This document shows positions 50,259 through 60,436 of a stretch of 64,000 bases of DNA, piece after piece. Below the pieces are notes generated by a model that had not been told where the DNA came from, did no database searches, and worked only from the letters and a program-made list of their open reading frames with translations. The position numbers were made by a program, and so were the translations under genes. How positions within the stretch are numbered: position 1 is the stretch's first letter; every line of letters begins with the position of its first letter. This DNA comes from an uncultured Bacilli bacterium (GTDB lineage: Bacteria > Bacillota_I > Bacilli_A > RF39 > UBA660). The stretch spans positions 1 through 64,000 of the forward strand of contig CANQBL010000003.1 in NCBI GenBank assembly GCA_947589105.1. Reading direction: 5' to 3'.

Positions 50259-51161
50259 TTAATTTTTATAATAATTTTTAACATCTTCATATAAATTTTT
50301 ATTAAATTTTTTATTTCTAATCATTTCTATTTCAAATTTATATGGAGGATAAGTTTTTTCATCACTACTAACATATGGAGTTTCCAGTATTTTAGGAACC
50401 TTTTCTAACCTTTTATTATAAATTATGCTAATTAATGATTCAAATCCAATCGTTCCGTATCCAATGTTTTCATGTCTATCTTTATGAGAAGCTATAGGAT
50501 TTTTAGAATCGTTAACATGAACACATCCTATTTTATCTATTCCAATTATATTATCAAATTTATCTAAAAACAAATCAAATGAAGCCATATCATATCCTGC
50601 ATCATTTAAATGACACGTATCTAAGCAAACCATTACTTTATCTTTATAATTAACACCATCAATTATTTTCTTAATATGTTCTATATCATAGCAAGTTTCA
50701 CTTCCCTTACCTGCCATAGTTTCCAAACATATTTTAACCGTTTGATTAGGCTTAATAACCTCATTTAAAGCGTTAATAACGTTATTAATTCCAGTTTCTA
50801 AATCAAGATTAACAAAGCTTCCTGGATGTAAAACTAATTTTTCTATTCCAAGCATTTCCGCCCTTTTTATTTCTTCTTTCAAAAAGTTTATTGCAAATTC
50901 ATAATTTTCCTTTTTTTTATTATTAGCTAAATTAATAATATAAGGAGCATGAACTATTATATTTTTTAACTCAATATTATTTTCATATAATAAATTTCTC
51001 GCTTCTACCGTTAAATCATAATCAATCTTACACCGTTTAGTATTTTGTGGCGCACCTGTATAAAACATAAAAGAGTTGGCCCCATAAGAAATGGCTTCTT
51101 TTACACTTCCAACTAATTGTTCTTTACTTGTAAATGACACATGAGAACCTATTAATAACAT
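50259..51161 (-). CDS. nfo: deoxyribonuclease IV (AP endonuclease)
   Basis: LLIGSHVSFTSKEQLVGSV, LETMAGKGSE, VCLDTCHLNDAGYD, HVNDSKNPIASHKDRHENIGYG. Confidence 0.95.
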   Translation of the reverse strand: MLLIGSHVSFTSKEQLVGSVKEAISYGANSFMFYTGAPQNTKRCKIDYDLTVEARNLLYENNIELKNIIVHAPYIINLANNKKKENYEFAINFLKEEIKRAEMLGIEKLVLHPGSFVNLDLETGINNVINALNEVIKPNQTVKICLETMAGKGSETCYDIEHIKKIIDGVNYKDKVMVCLDTCHLNDAGYDMASFDLFLDKFDNIIGIDKIGCVHVNDSKNPIASHKDRHENIGYGTIGFESLISIIYNKRLEKVPKILETPYVSSDEKTYPPYKFEIEMIRNKKFNKNLYEDVKNYYKN

Positions 51162-51238
51162 ACTACACCTCTTACTTATATAATTATTATACTAAATAAG
51201 CTAACTTAAGGCAAAGAAAAAAAGAACTAATCGTTCTT

Positions 51239-51667
51239 TTATGATGCTGGGCATTCAGCGTCAAACGTATAATAAGCACCATTATCATCTTTAGTACCAA
51301 CAAGTTGGACAGGAGAACTTGTATCTATATCAGGATCTATTCTATTAATAAATTTTTTACCTGCTTTTGCCTTTACATTTACTTTCCCAGAGGTAGTATC
51401 ACTAGAAGCAACTATCTCGATGTCAATTGCCTCGGCATTGTCAACTTGAGCTTCTAGAGTATCTTTTGTAATCGCATTATCCATAGCACATACCGTTTGC
51501 ATAGACTTTCTTACTGATTGCGCAGTTTCTAAGAAAGCTTCTCCCCTTGACTTTTTAATTGCCCTATTTACTTGTTGTGTTGCAATAACCATTATAACAG
51601 CAAGTACTACGATAACCGCTAACAATTCAATTAAAGTAAACCCTTTTTTATTTAAATTTTTTCTCAT
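51239..51667 (-). CDS. type IV prepilin-like protein
   Basis: NKKGFTLIELLAVIVVLAVIMVIATQQV. Confidence 0.85.
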   Translation of the reverse strand: MRKNLNKKGFTLIELLAVIVVLAVIMVIATQQVNRAIKKSRGEAFLETAQSVRKSMQTVCAMDNAITKDTLEAQVDNAEAIDIEIVASSDTTSGKVNVKAKAGKKFINRIDPDIDTSSPVQLVGTKDDNGAYYTFDAECPAS

Positions 51668-51716
51668 TTTTTTATTCCTCCTATTATCATTATTAATATT
51701 AACATCAATAAATTAT

Positions 51717-52280
51717 TTAGTCAATATATAGTTTCTTTCTTTTTAATATGTTTACAACCTTTTTACCATAATTTCTTGTTTTATAAATTGTTAAATTATC
51801 ATATTTTGAATAATCAATTTCTATTTCAGTTTCACATACTATTATTCCATTAATTGATAAAATTTTTATGTTATCATTTATTTTAGAAAGTGATTTATCT
51901 AATTCATTAGTGTGATAAGGAGGGTCTAAAAAGATTATGTCAAATACTACGTTATTACTCATAAAATGATCTAACGCGGTATTAGCATCAGCCTTTTCAA
52001 TAATAGTATTGTCAATATTTAGCATTTTTATGTTATCTTTTATAACACTTATAGCTTCTTTACTATTATCTACTAAGTATGCTCTTAAAGCTCCATTAGA
52101 AACAGCTTCTATTGCAAGATTACCACTACCAGAATATAAATCTAATACAACAGAATCTTTTATGTAATCTTGCAGCATTGCAAAAACAGATTCTTTTACC
52201 CTATCCATCGTTGGTCTTGTACCCTCAATATCAAAACCTTTTAACGTTCTACCTTTATACTTACCACTAATTACCTTCAC
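51717..52280 (-). CDS. rsmD: 16S rRNA (guanine966-N2)-methyltransferase
   Basis: MKVISGKYKGRTLKGFDIEGTRPTMDRVKESVFAML; DLYSGSGNLAIEA; FLDPPYH. Confidence 0.95.
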   Translation of the reverse strand: MKVISGKYKGRTLKGFDIEGTRPTMDRVKESVFAMLQDYIKDSVVLDLYSGSGNLAIEAVSNGALRAYLVDNSKEAISVIKDNIKMLNIDNTIIEKADANTALDHFMSNNVVFDIIFLDPPYHTNELDKSLSKINDNIKILSINGIIVCETEIEIDYSKYDNLTIYKTRNYGKKVVNILKRKKLYID

Positions 52281-52353
52281 TTTAATTCACCTATTTTTAT
52301 TTTATCATAATTAAATACAATTTAAAATAATAGAATTTTAATAATAAAAAATG

Positions 52354-52662
52354 TTACTTTATTTCAGTAACACCTTTAGTAATTTTATCTATTCTATTAT
52401 TTATTTTAATAGAAATTAAATTTATTTTATTTTGTAATTCAATATATTGTTTAACAACTGGATTTTTTAATAATTCTAACTTAGATTTTATAAAATCATC
52501 TTTATAATTATATTTTTCATATAATTTTTTAGCTTCTTCAAATTTTTTTATTAATTGTTTTATTTCTTCACTATTATTTATTTTTAATTTAATCTCATCT
52601 AATCTTTTTTTTATGTTATTTTCATCTATACTATCTATTATTTCATATACTTTTTCTACCAT
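52354..52662 (-). CDS. YlbF family protein
   Basis: helical protein in ylbD-ylbE-ylbF-rsmD order. Confidence 0.7.
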   Translation of the reverse strand: MVEKVYEIIDSIDENNIKKRLDEIKLKINNSEEIKQLIKKFEEAKKLYEKYNYKDDFIKSKLELLKNPVVKQYIELQNKINLISIKINNRIDKITKGVTEIK

Positions 52663-52670
52663 TTATCTTA

Positions 52671-52892
52671 TCACCTCAAAACATTAATAAATTTACTTAC
52701 CATATCAATTTTATCAATTATGTTATTTATTTTATCAGTAGTTCTTAGTTTGTATTTTTCTTTAACCTCTGATATAAAAACATCTATCATTTCCGGATTT
52801 CTAATAAGGGTTTTATACCAATATGAATTAGATCTTAAATACCTTTTATAATCAGGGTTTGAATCAAGAAAAAGCTTAATTCTTATATCCAT
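52671..52892 (-). CDS. YlbE-like protein
   Basis: LFLDSNPDYKRYLRSNSYWYKTLIRNPEMIDVF. Confidence 0.75.
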   Translation of the reverse strand: MDIRIKLFLDSNPDYKRYLRSNSYWYKTLIRNPEMIDVFISEVKEKYKLRTTDKINNIIDKIDMVSKFINVLR

Positions 52893-53263
52893 TAGTCCTC
52901 AAATTTTTTAAATAATTGTCTAGGCTGATACGAAGATGCCGTATTAGCCGCTTTTGCTGCTGATCCTGCTGTAAACCCTTGAAGTAACTCTATTATTTTC
53001 TGAAGACTATTAACACCCTTTTGTACTGAATTCATATCTACTTTTTTTAGCATATCAGTTATACTTGTTATGTTAAAAGAATCGGTTTTAACATTTTCAT
53101 TTTTATCGTTATTTTTATAAAGTTGCCATACTTTTTCATCTTCTCCGTATAATGACCATTGTTCATAAAACTTTTGCCACGTCATTTCACCAGAATTAAC
53201 GTACTTAATTAGTTCCGGTTTTTTTCTTACAAATGCTTTAAATTCCTCTTTCAAGATAATCAC
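52892..53263 (-). CDS. YlbD-like putative coat protein
   Basis: FKAFVRKKPELIKYVNSGEMTWQKFYEQWSLYGEDEKVWQLY. Confidence 0.8.
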   Translation of the reverse strand: MIILKEEFKAFVRKKPELIKYVNSGEMTWQKFYEQWSLYGEDEKVWQLYKNNDKNENVKTDSFNITSITDMLKKVDMNSVQKGVNSLQKIIELLQGFTAGSAAKAANTASSYQPRQLFKKFED

Positions 53264-53393
53264 CCTAATATAACTTATGCTTTTTCGTATTTTTTTTTCA
53301 TATTATGACAATTTTTTATCGTCTTTTAATGTTATTAAAAATACTTTTTTCATATTAACACCTTTATATATAATAACATTTGTTTTATTTTTA

Positions 53394-54791
53394 TTATTTA
53401 AGCTTTGAGATTTTATCAATTTTTATTTTATTCTTAATATTTTCATAAATTTCATCATTGATATCTAAATAATTATTCCATACTTCTGGAATATTAATAG
53501 ATTCTATAATAGATTTTTCATACCTAGATAATCTATCATTTCTTAATTTGGTTTTTGCTATAATTTCTGAACCTTGTTGATTATTTTTTCTAAATATTCC
53601 TAAAATAATATAAGTATTATGATTTAGTCTTTTAAAAGTAACTCTTATTTTGTTAACTCTTAATTTATATATTTTATTTAAACAAAAAATCATTGTTCTA
53701 TTTGATACTGCACCATCTTTTTTAATAAGTTCTAAGGCTTTTAAAAGATGTTTATATTCCTCTTTTGGTATGTTTTTATCTATCATATCAATCATTTTAT
53801 CAGTATTATTAATAAAATCATAAAATAACACATTAACATGCTCTTCTTTAGATATTTTATCATCATTAAATTCATCTTGATTCATTTTTAGCATATAACC
53901 TGATATAGTATCATATAAAGTTTTTTCTTTAACAGGATCTATGTTAAGTAACATTTCATTAATAATATTTTCTATATCATCATCATAACTAATGGCATTT
54001 AAAAATTCAATTATAGCATCTTTGTTATCATAAAAAGCTCTTATAGTAGTTAAATAATTATCTATTATAGGGTTTTTACTTTTTACTTTTTTTTGCACTA
54101 TTATTTGTTTTTTATCATCAATATAAGTTTTTTGTTCTTCCTTTTTAGGTTGATTAGTTTCTTTTTTTCTTTCAGTTATTTTTCTAGATTCTATATAATT
54201 ATTTAGTTCATTAAATAATTCTTCTTTATCTAAAACATCTTCCTTTTCTATTAATAAAGTAATTGTATTAATATCTCTGGAAGTTAAAGGCAAGTTGCTT
54301 TTTATATTTTTTAGTGCGTATTCAGCCTTTTTTTTCATATCTTTTTTTTGTTCTTTTTCATTTTCTAAACTTTCATAAAAATCAACTATATATTTAAGAG
54401 AAAGCATAAATATTTCCATCATTTTTTTACTTTCTTTTTCTAAAGATAATGAATTTGTTATTAATTGAGATTTATCCATAAGAGTAACTTTATAAGAAAA
54501 AACATTCGTATTATAGTCTTTTTTTTGATATTTATCTAATTCCTTATTAGCTTGCATTAATTTATTAAATAATACATTATTATAAAAAGCTAATATTTCT
54601 ATAAATTCATCAAAAGTATTTTTATCCACTAATTTGTTTGTTTTTATAATATCCCTTTTATTTTTATTGGGAATTAAAGAATCGTATACATGTTTTAAAT
54701 CCCTTAGTTTAATAGATATAGACTTTATTTTTTCTTCTTGATATGTTATTTCATTATTTATTAATTTAATTATATTATTCATTAACATCAC
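53394..54791 (-). CDS. hypothetical protein (465 aa), function unknown
   Basis: long intact ORF with AAAGGTG SD; Lys/Glu/Asn rich helical. Confidence 0.6.
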   Translation of the reverse strand: MMLMNNIIKLINNEITYQEEKIKSISIKLRDLKHVYDSLIPNKNKRDIIKTNKLVDKNTFDEFIEILAFYNNVLFNKLMQANKELDKYQKKDYNTNVFSYKVTLMDKSQLITNSLSLEKESKKMMEIFMLSLKYIVDFYESLENEKEQKKDMKKKAEYALKNIKSNLPLTSRDINTITLLIEKEDVLDKEELFNELNNYIESRKITERKKETNQPKKEEQKTYIDDKKQIIVQKKVKSKNPIIDNYLTTIRAFYDNKDAIIEFLNAISYDDDIENIINEMLLNIDPVKEKTLYDTISGYMLKMNQDEFNDDKISKEEHVNVLFYDFINNTDKMIDMIDKNIPKEEYKHLLKALELIKKDGAVSNRTMIFCLNKIYKLRVNKIRVTFKRLNHNTYIILGIFRKNNQQGSEIIAKTKLRNDRLSRYEKSIIESINIPEVWNNYLDINDEIYENIKNKIKIDKISKLK

Positions 54792-54818
54792 CTTTTTATA
54801 TTATATCATAAAAAAAAA

Positions 54819-55508
54819 CTATATTTTTATAGTTTCCTTTATTTTTTTTATAACCTTTTTTTCTATTCTCGATATATAACTTTGTGATATATTTAATTTT
54901 TCTGCTAATTCTTTTTGGGTAATTTCTTTTTCACCAAATAAACCATATCTTAATTTCATAATTTGTCTATCTCTTTCTGGTAATCTGTTAATTTCTTTCA
55001 TAAGAGTAAGTTTTAAGTCATTATCTTCAAGTTCTTTAGTAACTAAATCGGGATCTGTTCCTAAGATATCTTCTAAATGAAGCTCATTACCTTCAGAATC
55101 AAATGATAACGATTCTTCAAGTGATACATCTGCATTTCGTTTTTTATTTTTTCTTAAATACATAAGTATTTCATTATCTATACACCTTGAAGCATAAGTT
55201 GCAAGTTTAATATTTTTATCTACCTTATAGGTATTTATTCCTTTTATTAAACCAATTGTTCCTATGCTTACTAAATCTTCTAAATCAATTTTTGTATTTT
55301 CATATTTTTTTGACAAATAAACAACCAAACGCAAATTATGTTCAATTAATTTATTTTTAGCTTCAATATTACCATTTGAAGCTTCCATAAGATATTTTAG
55401 TTCTTCATCCTTTGATAAAGGCTCTGGTAGAGCATCAGTAGAACCAACAAAAAATATGTAACTTACCTTTTTAAATAAACTTCTAATAAAATTGATTATT
55501 TTTTTCAT
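54819..55508 (-). CDS. sigE: RNA polymerase sporulation sigma factor SigE
   Basis: pro-sequence then ALPEPLSKDEELKYLMEASNGN, EHNLRLVVYLSKKYENT, DLVSIGTIGLIKGINTYK; next to spoIIGA. Confidence 0.95.
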   Translation of the reverse strand: MKKIINFIRSLFKKVSYIFFVGSTDALPEPLSKDEELKYLMEASNGNIEAKNKLIEHNLRLVVYLSKKYENTKIDLEDLVSIGTIGLIKGINTYKVDKNIKLATYASRCIDNEILMYLRKNKKRNADVSLEESLSFDSEGNELHLEDILGTDPDLVTKELEDNDLKLTLMKEINRLPERDRQIMKLRYGLFGEKEITQKELAEKLNISQSYISRIEKKVIKKIKETIKI

Positions 55509-56299
55509 TTTTCAATCTCCTTTATGATTTTTTTATGTAATAGTAAGTCTACTCCTTCAATTTTGAATTTATTGTCACTTATTCCTATTAAACATTCATC
55601 TTCTATTTCTTTACCATTTATGACTATTTTTTTTATTTTAAAACATTTTATAAATTCTTTACTTTTAACGGTAATACAAGGAACCAAAATACATCTTGGG
55701 TTATAATTACCTAATACCTCTTTATTTATTATTACTATAGGTCTTTTTTTATATGGATCATATAAATTATTTCCAGTATCTAAAAAACCTGTTAAATTAA
55801 TGGTTTTATTATTTAAAAAAGTTATATCAACTTCATATTCTTTTGAGTATTCCTCCTTTAATTTTCTTGATTTAAAAACGTATATCGTAATTATTATCGG
55901 TGATAAAATAACAACTAAAAAAAGGTTTATACTAATTCCGTTATGAAAAAATATTAAGCCAACGTTTTTATATGATAATTCATTATTAACATAATATAAA
56001 AAACCACCTAAAATTATGCTTAATAAATATAAATATATTAAATTATTAAACATATATTTAAAATTTCTATAAGAAAAAGTGGTTAAAACCATTAAAATTG
56101 ATATTAATATTTTAAATGCAAAAAGCATTGTAGAACTTATTTTGGTAAATAAAAAAACAATACTTAATCCTCCAATTAAAGCTCCTAATACAATCTTTTT
56201 AATGCTTACGTTCCTTCTTAGAATAATATTAACTGATAACAATAAAATAAAATCTAAAAAAAAGTTCAATAAGATTATTAAATCAATATATATCTTCAT
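55505..56299 (-). CDS. spoIIGA: sigma-E processing peptidase SpoIIGA
   Basis: 5-TM N-terminus; aspartyl-protease-like LTGFLDTGNNLYDP; upstream of sigE. Confidence 0.9.
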   Translation of the reverse strand: MKIYIDLIILLNFFLDFILLLSVNIILRRNVSIKKIVLGALIGGLSIVFLFTKISSTMLFAFKILISILMVLTTFSYRNFKYMFNNLIYLYLLSIILGGFLYYVNNELSYKNVGLIFFHNGISINLFLVVILSPIIITIYVFKSRKLKEEYSKEYEVDITFLNNKTINLTGFLDTGNNLYDPYKKRPIVIINKEVLGNYNPRCILVPCITVKSKEFIKCFKIKKIVINGKEIEDECLIGISDNKFKIEGVDLLLHKKIIKEIEK

Positions 56300-56366
56300 T
56301 TTTTATCACCAATTTAATTATAAAAAAAAGACACTTAAATAAGTGTCGAAAGAAAATAGTTTAAAA

Positions 56367-57452
56367 CTAAAAGCTTCTTCTGTTTTTTAAAAAGTTTGGT
56401 ATGTCATCATCATCGTCGTCATCATCTTGCATCATATTATTAATTCTTGGAGTAATTGTTTGTGGTTCACGTTTTTTTTCTGGTTGTTCTGCTACTTTTT
56501 GTTCACCTTTTTCGAATCCTGTTGCTATAACGGTAACAATAACCTCATCAGATAAATTTTCATTGATTACTGCACCAAAAATGGTGTTTATATCATTATT
56601 AGAAGTAGATCTTACAACTTCTGCAGCATCTTCTGCTTCAAACAATGTAAGGTTAGCTCCACCGGTTATGTTTATTATAGCATCAGTAGCTCCAGATATA
56701 TTAGTTTCAAGAAGAGGACTTGAAACAGCTTGTCTTGCAGCTTCTACAGCTCTATTTTCACCAGTTCCCATACCTATACCAATAAGCGCGTTTCCGCTTT
56801 TTTCCATTACCGCTTTAACATCAGCGAAATCTAGGTTTATTAAACCAGTTACCGCAATTAAATCAGAAATAGATTGAACACCTCTATGAAGAACGTTATC
56901 AACTTCATGGAAAGCTTCTACCATCGGAGTAGATTTATCTATTATTTCTCTTAACCTATCATTTGGAATTACTATCAACGTATCAACGTGAGCCTTTAAT
57001 TCTGAAAGACCTTCAATTGCTTGTGCCATTCTTCTTTTACCTTCAAAGGTAAATGGTTTAGTAACTATTGCAACCGTAAGTGCCCCAAGGTTTTGTGCTA
57101 TTTCAGCAATAACTGGAGCTGCACCAGTACCGGTTCCTCCACCCATACCACAAGTTATGAAAACCATGTCGGCTCCTTTTAAAGCCTCTTCAATTTCTTT
57201 TTTAGATTCAAGTGCCGCTTCCCTTCCTACCTCAGGATGACCTCCAGCTCCTAAACCTGCAGATATCTTAGATCCGATTTGTATTTTAGTTTCTGCTTGC
57301 GAACTATTTAAAACTTGTAAATCAGTGTTTGCAACAATAAATTCAACACCTCTTACCCCACATTCTATCATGCGGTTAACAGCGTTTCCTCCACCGCCAC
57401 CTACACCGATAACTTTAATTTTTGCTAATTGATCTACTGGTAAACCAAACAT
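56367..57452 (-). CDS. ftsZ: cell division protein FtsZ
   Basis: [33 protein letters not shown]-terminal [11 protein letters not shown]. Confidence 0.98.
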   Translation of the reverse strand: MFGLPVDQLAKIKVIGVGGGGGNAVNRMIECGVRGVEFIVANTDLQVLNSSQAETKIQIGSKISAGLGAGGHPEVGREAALESKKEIEEALKGADMVFITCGMGGGTGTGAAPVIAEIAQNLGALTVAIVTKPFTFEGKRRMAQAIEGLSELKAHVDTLIVIPNDRLREIIDKSTPMVEAFHEVDNVLHRGVQSISDLIAVTGLINLDFADVKAVMEKSGNALIGIGMGTGENRAVEAARQAVSSPLLETNISGATDAIINITGGANLTLFEAEDAAEVVRSTSNNDINTIFGAVINENLSDEVIVTVIATGFEKGEQKVAEQPEKKREPQTITPRINNMMQDDDDDDDDIPNFLKNRRSF

Positions 57453-57464
57453 TCTATTTCCTCC

Positions 57465-58715
57465 TTAATTATCAAAAAAGTAGTTAAAAATTCTACCGAA
57501 TACCGAATCACTTCTACCTATTCTTGTCTTACTATGTACCAAGTTATCGACATCGTCACTACTAAACATTGAATATTCTTTTCCCCTTAATTTTATCTTT
57601 TTAACAAAGTGCTTAATTGCACCAGATACAGTAATAAACCTTGCTTTTCTAATACCTAATGAATTTATTGAATAAGTTTTACCAACTTTACCAAATATAT
57701 CCTCCAAGACAAAGTTAATACCAGGCATATCTATTATGCCACCTAACACCATTATATAACTAATTTGCTTATTTGTTAATACTTTTAATTCATTTTTCGA
57801 AACATTTAGGATTTGGGATAATCTTTTATTTATTACTTGAGAAAGTTCATACTGGTTTATACTAACCAATTTTGAGTTAACATCCCTTGTTTCATATGTT
57901 TCACTTTTGCTAGCATACCTTGGATTTGCTATACCAAAATTTTCTTTTATCTTACGAGCTGTTTTTTTATTAGTGTAATATATATATGATATATCCTCAT
58001 CAATTACCCTACTTCCAATTTTTAATATAGAACTATTAGTTGCTACTCCTTTATTAAATATTGATACAACAGTCATATCCTTACCAATATTTATTAAAGC
58101 ACCACATTTTTCATCCATTTCATCTGTTTTAACTTCTTCATAATCACAAACCGTAGATAAAGCTAAATCTACCACTTCAATTCCTGCTGCTTCAATAACT
58201 TTAACGTAAGAAATTACATGGGATTTAGGTACTAATGCAAGCATAGCTCTAATACCTAGCCTATCACAAATTTTATTCGTCGGATCTTTTAACGTTTCTA
58301 TTTCAGAACCGTTTTCATAAATGGTAAAATCTATTGGAGTTATACTAACTAATTCCATATTAGGTAAAACATCATTTAAAGAAGCATTTTGAACCCTAAT
58401 AACGTCCTTTTTGGTAACCATCTTTTCGTCATTTACAATTGGAACATTACCATGAACTAAACTATATTCTGCATCAAGAGGTGGTATTGTAAGTACCGCC
58501 TTTTTTATATTTATATTAATCCTAGAATTAATATCTTCAATTGCCAGTTTAATTCTTTCTAAAAGAGCATTTTCATCAGTAATTACTCCACTTTTAACTC
58601 CCTTAGAGCGAACCGATGAAACGGCCAAAGTTCTTTGTTTACCCTCAAAATATTCACTAACCAAAATACGCACAGTATCAGAACCGATATCGATGCTTGT
58701 ATAAATTTTTTTCAT
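57465..58715 (-). CDS. ftsA: cell division protein FtsA
   Basis: YTSIDIGSDTVRILV, actin-like ATPase motifs; upstream of ftsZ. Confidence 0.95.
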   Translation of the reverse strand: MKKIYTSIDIGSDTVRILVSEYFEGKQRTLAVSSVRSKGVKSGVITDENALLERIKLAIEDINSRININIKKAVLTIPPLDAEYSLVHGNVPIVNDEKMVTKKDVIRVQNASLNDVLPNMELVSITPIDFTIYENGSEIETLKDPTNKICDRLGIRAMLALVPKSHVISYVKVIEAAGIEVVDLALSTVCDYEEVKTDEMDEKCGALINIGKDMTVVSIFNKGVATNSSILKIGSRVIDEDISYIYYTNKKTARKIKENFGIANPRYASKSETYETRDVNSKLVSINQYELSQVINKRLSQILNVSKNELKVLTNKQISYIMVLGGIIDMPGINFVLEDIFGKVGKTYSINSLGIRKARFITVSGAIKHFVKKIKLRGKEYSMFSSDDVDNLVHSKTRIGRSDSVFGRIFNYFFDN

Positions 58716-58858
58716 TAGAGCAACTCCTATCATATAACTATACCATATAAAATATTATACTATATAAATAAAATTTTTTAAATATATATTTAAAAAAATA
58801 AACATTTAATAAATAAAATTATATATTTTATATTTAAAATATTAGTTAATAAAAAAGA

Positions 58859-59527
58859 TTATTTAACTTCAAAAAAGTCACCATAATCTAAATAAAGAGT
58901 TCCGTTTTGTTTTCCGACGTTTTCTAAAATAGTGTTATATTTATTTATTTTTTTAAATTTATTAACGGTTAAATAAACACTATTACCATCATTCATATAA
59001 ACTAAATACCTATCGGAGTCTATTTCGTTTGGATCATATTTTATTTCTGAAATTTGACATAAAACGTCAGAATTAATTTTATTCATCGCTTTTAAAAAAG
59101 AGGACTTTTTATCTTTTGGAACATCATTTGTCAAAAAAGGTACGCAAACTATTTTGTTATCATTTATATTTTTATCTATTGTTACTTTACTTCCAGTTTT
59201 TTTATCAATATATAAAACTTTTTTTTCTTTAATTTTTATTTTAATACTTAAAAGTCCCTTAGAAACTTTTACACTACTAACATAATTATTTTTAAGAATT
59301 TTATTATGGACACTATAAGATAAAGTTTTAAAATAAGAAGGATAATCTTGCAAATCAGCCATTTCTATTATTTCTTGATCAGTTAAAATATTATTACCAG
59401 TTATTATTATGCTTCTTATCTTAAAATCAAAAAATTTTAATAACGCAAAAGAAATTACTACTAAAAATAGTAATAACATAAACAATCTTCCAATTCTTAA
59501 TCTTCTTTTTTTCTTTTGCTTTTTCAT
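58859..59527 (-). CDS. divIB: cell division protein FtsQ/DivIB
   Basis: single TM plus POTRA-like segment (IRSIIITGNNILTDQEIIEMADLQ); between murB and ftsA. Confidence 0.85.
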   Translation of the reverse strand: MKKQKKKRRLRIGRLFMLLLFLVVISFALLKFFDFKIRSIIITGNNILTDQEIIEMADLQDYPSYFKTLSYSVHNKILKNNYVSSVKVSKGLLSIKIKIKEKKVLYIDKKTGSKVTIDKNINDNKIVCVPFLTNDVPKDKKSSFLKAMNKINSDVLCQISEIKYDPNEIDSDRYLVYMNDGNSVYLTVNKFKKINKYNTILENVGKQNGTLYLDYGDFFEVK

Positions 59528-59530
59528 AAG

Positions 59531-60436
59531 CTACTCCCAGTTTACAAATTCTTGTTCTATTTTTAAATCAACACCAGTTTTTTCTTTAATTTTATCATGA
59601 ACATAATCGATTAAATTTTTAACATCATTTGCGGTTGCTTTATTATCATTTATTATAAAATTAGCATGTTTAGAACTTACTTTTGCACCACCAATTCTAT
59701 ACCCTTTAAGCCCACAATCCTCTATTAATTTACCTGCAAAATTTCCTTCTGGGTTTCTAAAAACCGAACCCGCTGAAGGATAATCTAAAGGTTGTGAAAG
59801 AAGTCTTTTTTGTCTTCTTGTTTCCATTAATTCTTTTATTAATTTTTTATCACCATGCATAAGTACTATTTTAGCTTCTAAGCAAATGTACTCTGGATTT
59901 TGTTTTAAAAAAGATGTTCTATATTTATAGTTTAAATCTTTATTATATAGTGTTTTAATTTTAAAATCCGGAGTTATTACCTTTACCTCTGATACAATAT
60001 ATCCCATATCGGATTTATAAGCACCGGCATTCATAAATACCGCTCCACCAATAGTACCTGGAATGCCACTTGCAAATTCTAAACCAGTAAGCCCCTCTTT
60101 TAAAGCTAAGTATGATAACTTAACTAAGCTAGCTCCAGCTCCAGCGGTTATTATGGTATCTTTTACTTTTACTTTATTAAAAAAATCAAGTTTAATTAAA
60201 ACACCATTAAATAAATTATCACTAAAAATTAAATTAGATCCGTTACCCAAAATTTTGTATTTTATATTTTCCGATTTTATTTTATTAATCAATAAAAGTA
60301 GTTTTTTTTCATTTTTAGGATAAACTAAAACCCTAGCTATACCCCCTACTTTATAAGTAGTATATTTTTTTAAATCTATATTTTCTTTTACGGTTCCTAT
60401 TTTCTTTTTCTTAATAAATTCAATTATTTCTTCCAT
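59531..60436 (-). CDS. murB: UDP-N-acetylenolpyruvoylglucosamine reductase
   Basis: KYTTYKVGGIARVLVYP, GNGSNLIFSD, GIPGTIGGAVFMNAGAY, PSAGSVFRNPEG. Confidence 0.97.
   Translation of the reverse strand: MEEIIEFIKKKKIGTVKENIDLKKYTTYKVGGIARVLVYPKNEKKLLLLINKIKSENIKYKILGNGSNLIFSDNLFNGVLIKLDFFNKVKVKDTIITAGAGASLVKLSYLALKEGLTGLEFASGIPGTIGGAVFMNAGAYKSDMGYIVSEVKVITPDFKIKTLYNKDLNYKYRTSFLKQNPEYICLEAKIVLMHGDKKLIKELMETRRQKRLLSQPLDYPSAGSVFRNPEGNFAGKLIEDCGLKGYRIGGAKVSSKHANFIINDNKATANDVKNLIDYVHDKIKEKTGVDLKIEQEFVNWE

Noticed and set aside
56401-56877. 158-aa + strand ORF antisense to ftsZ
   Set aside because: Poly-Ser/hydrophobic translation is the mirror of conserved ftsZ codons; no SD and the opposite frame is a certain gene.
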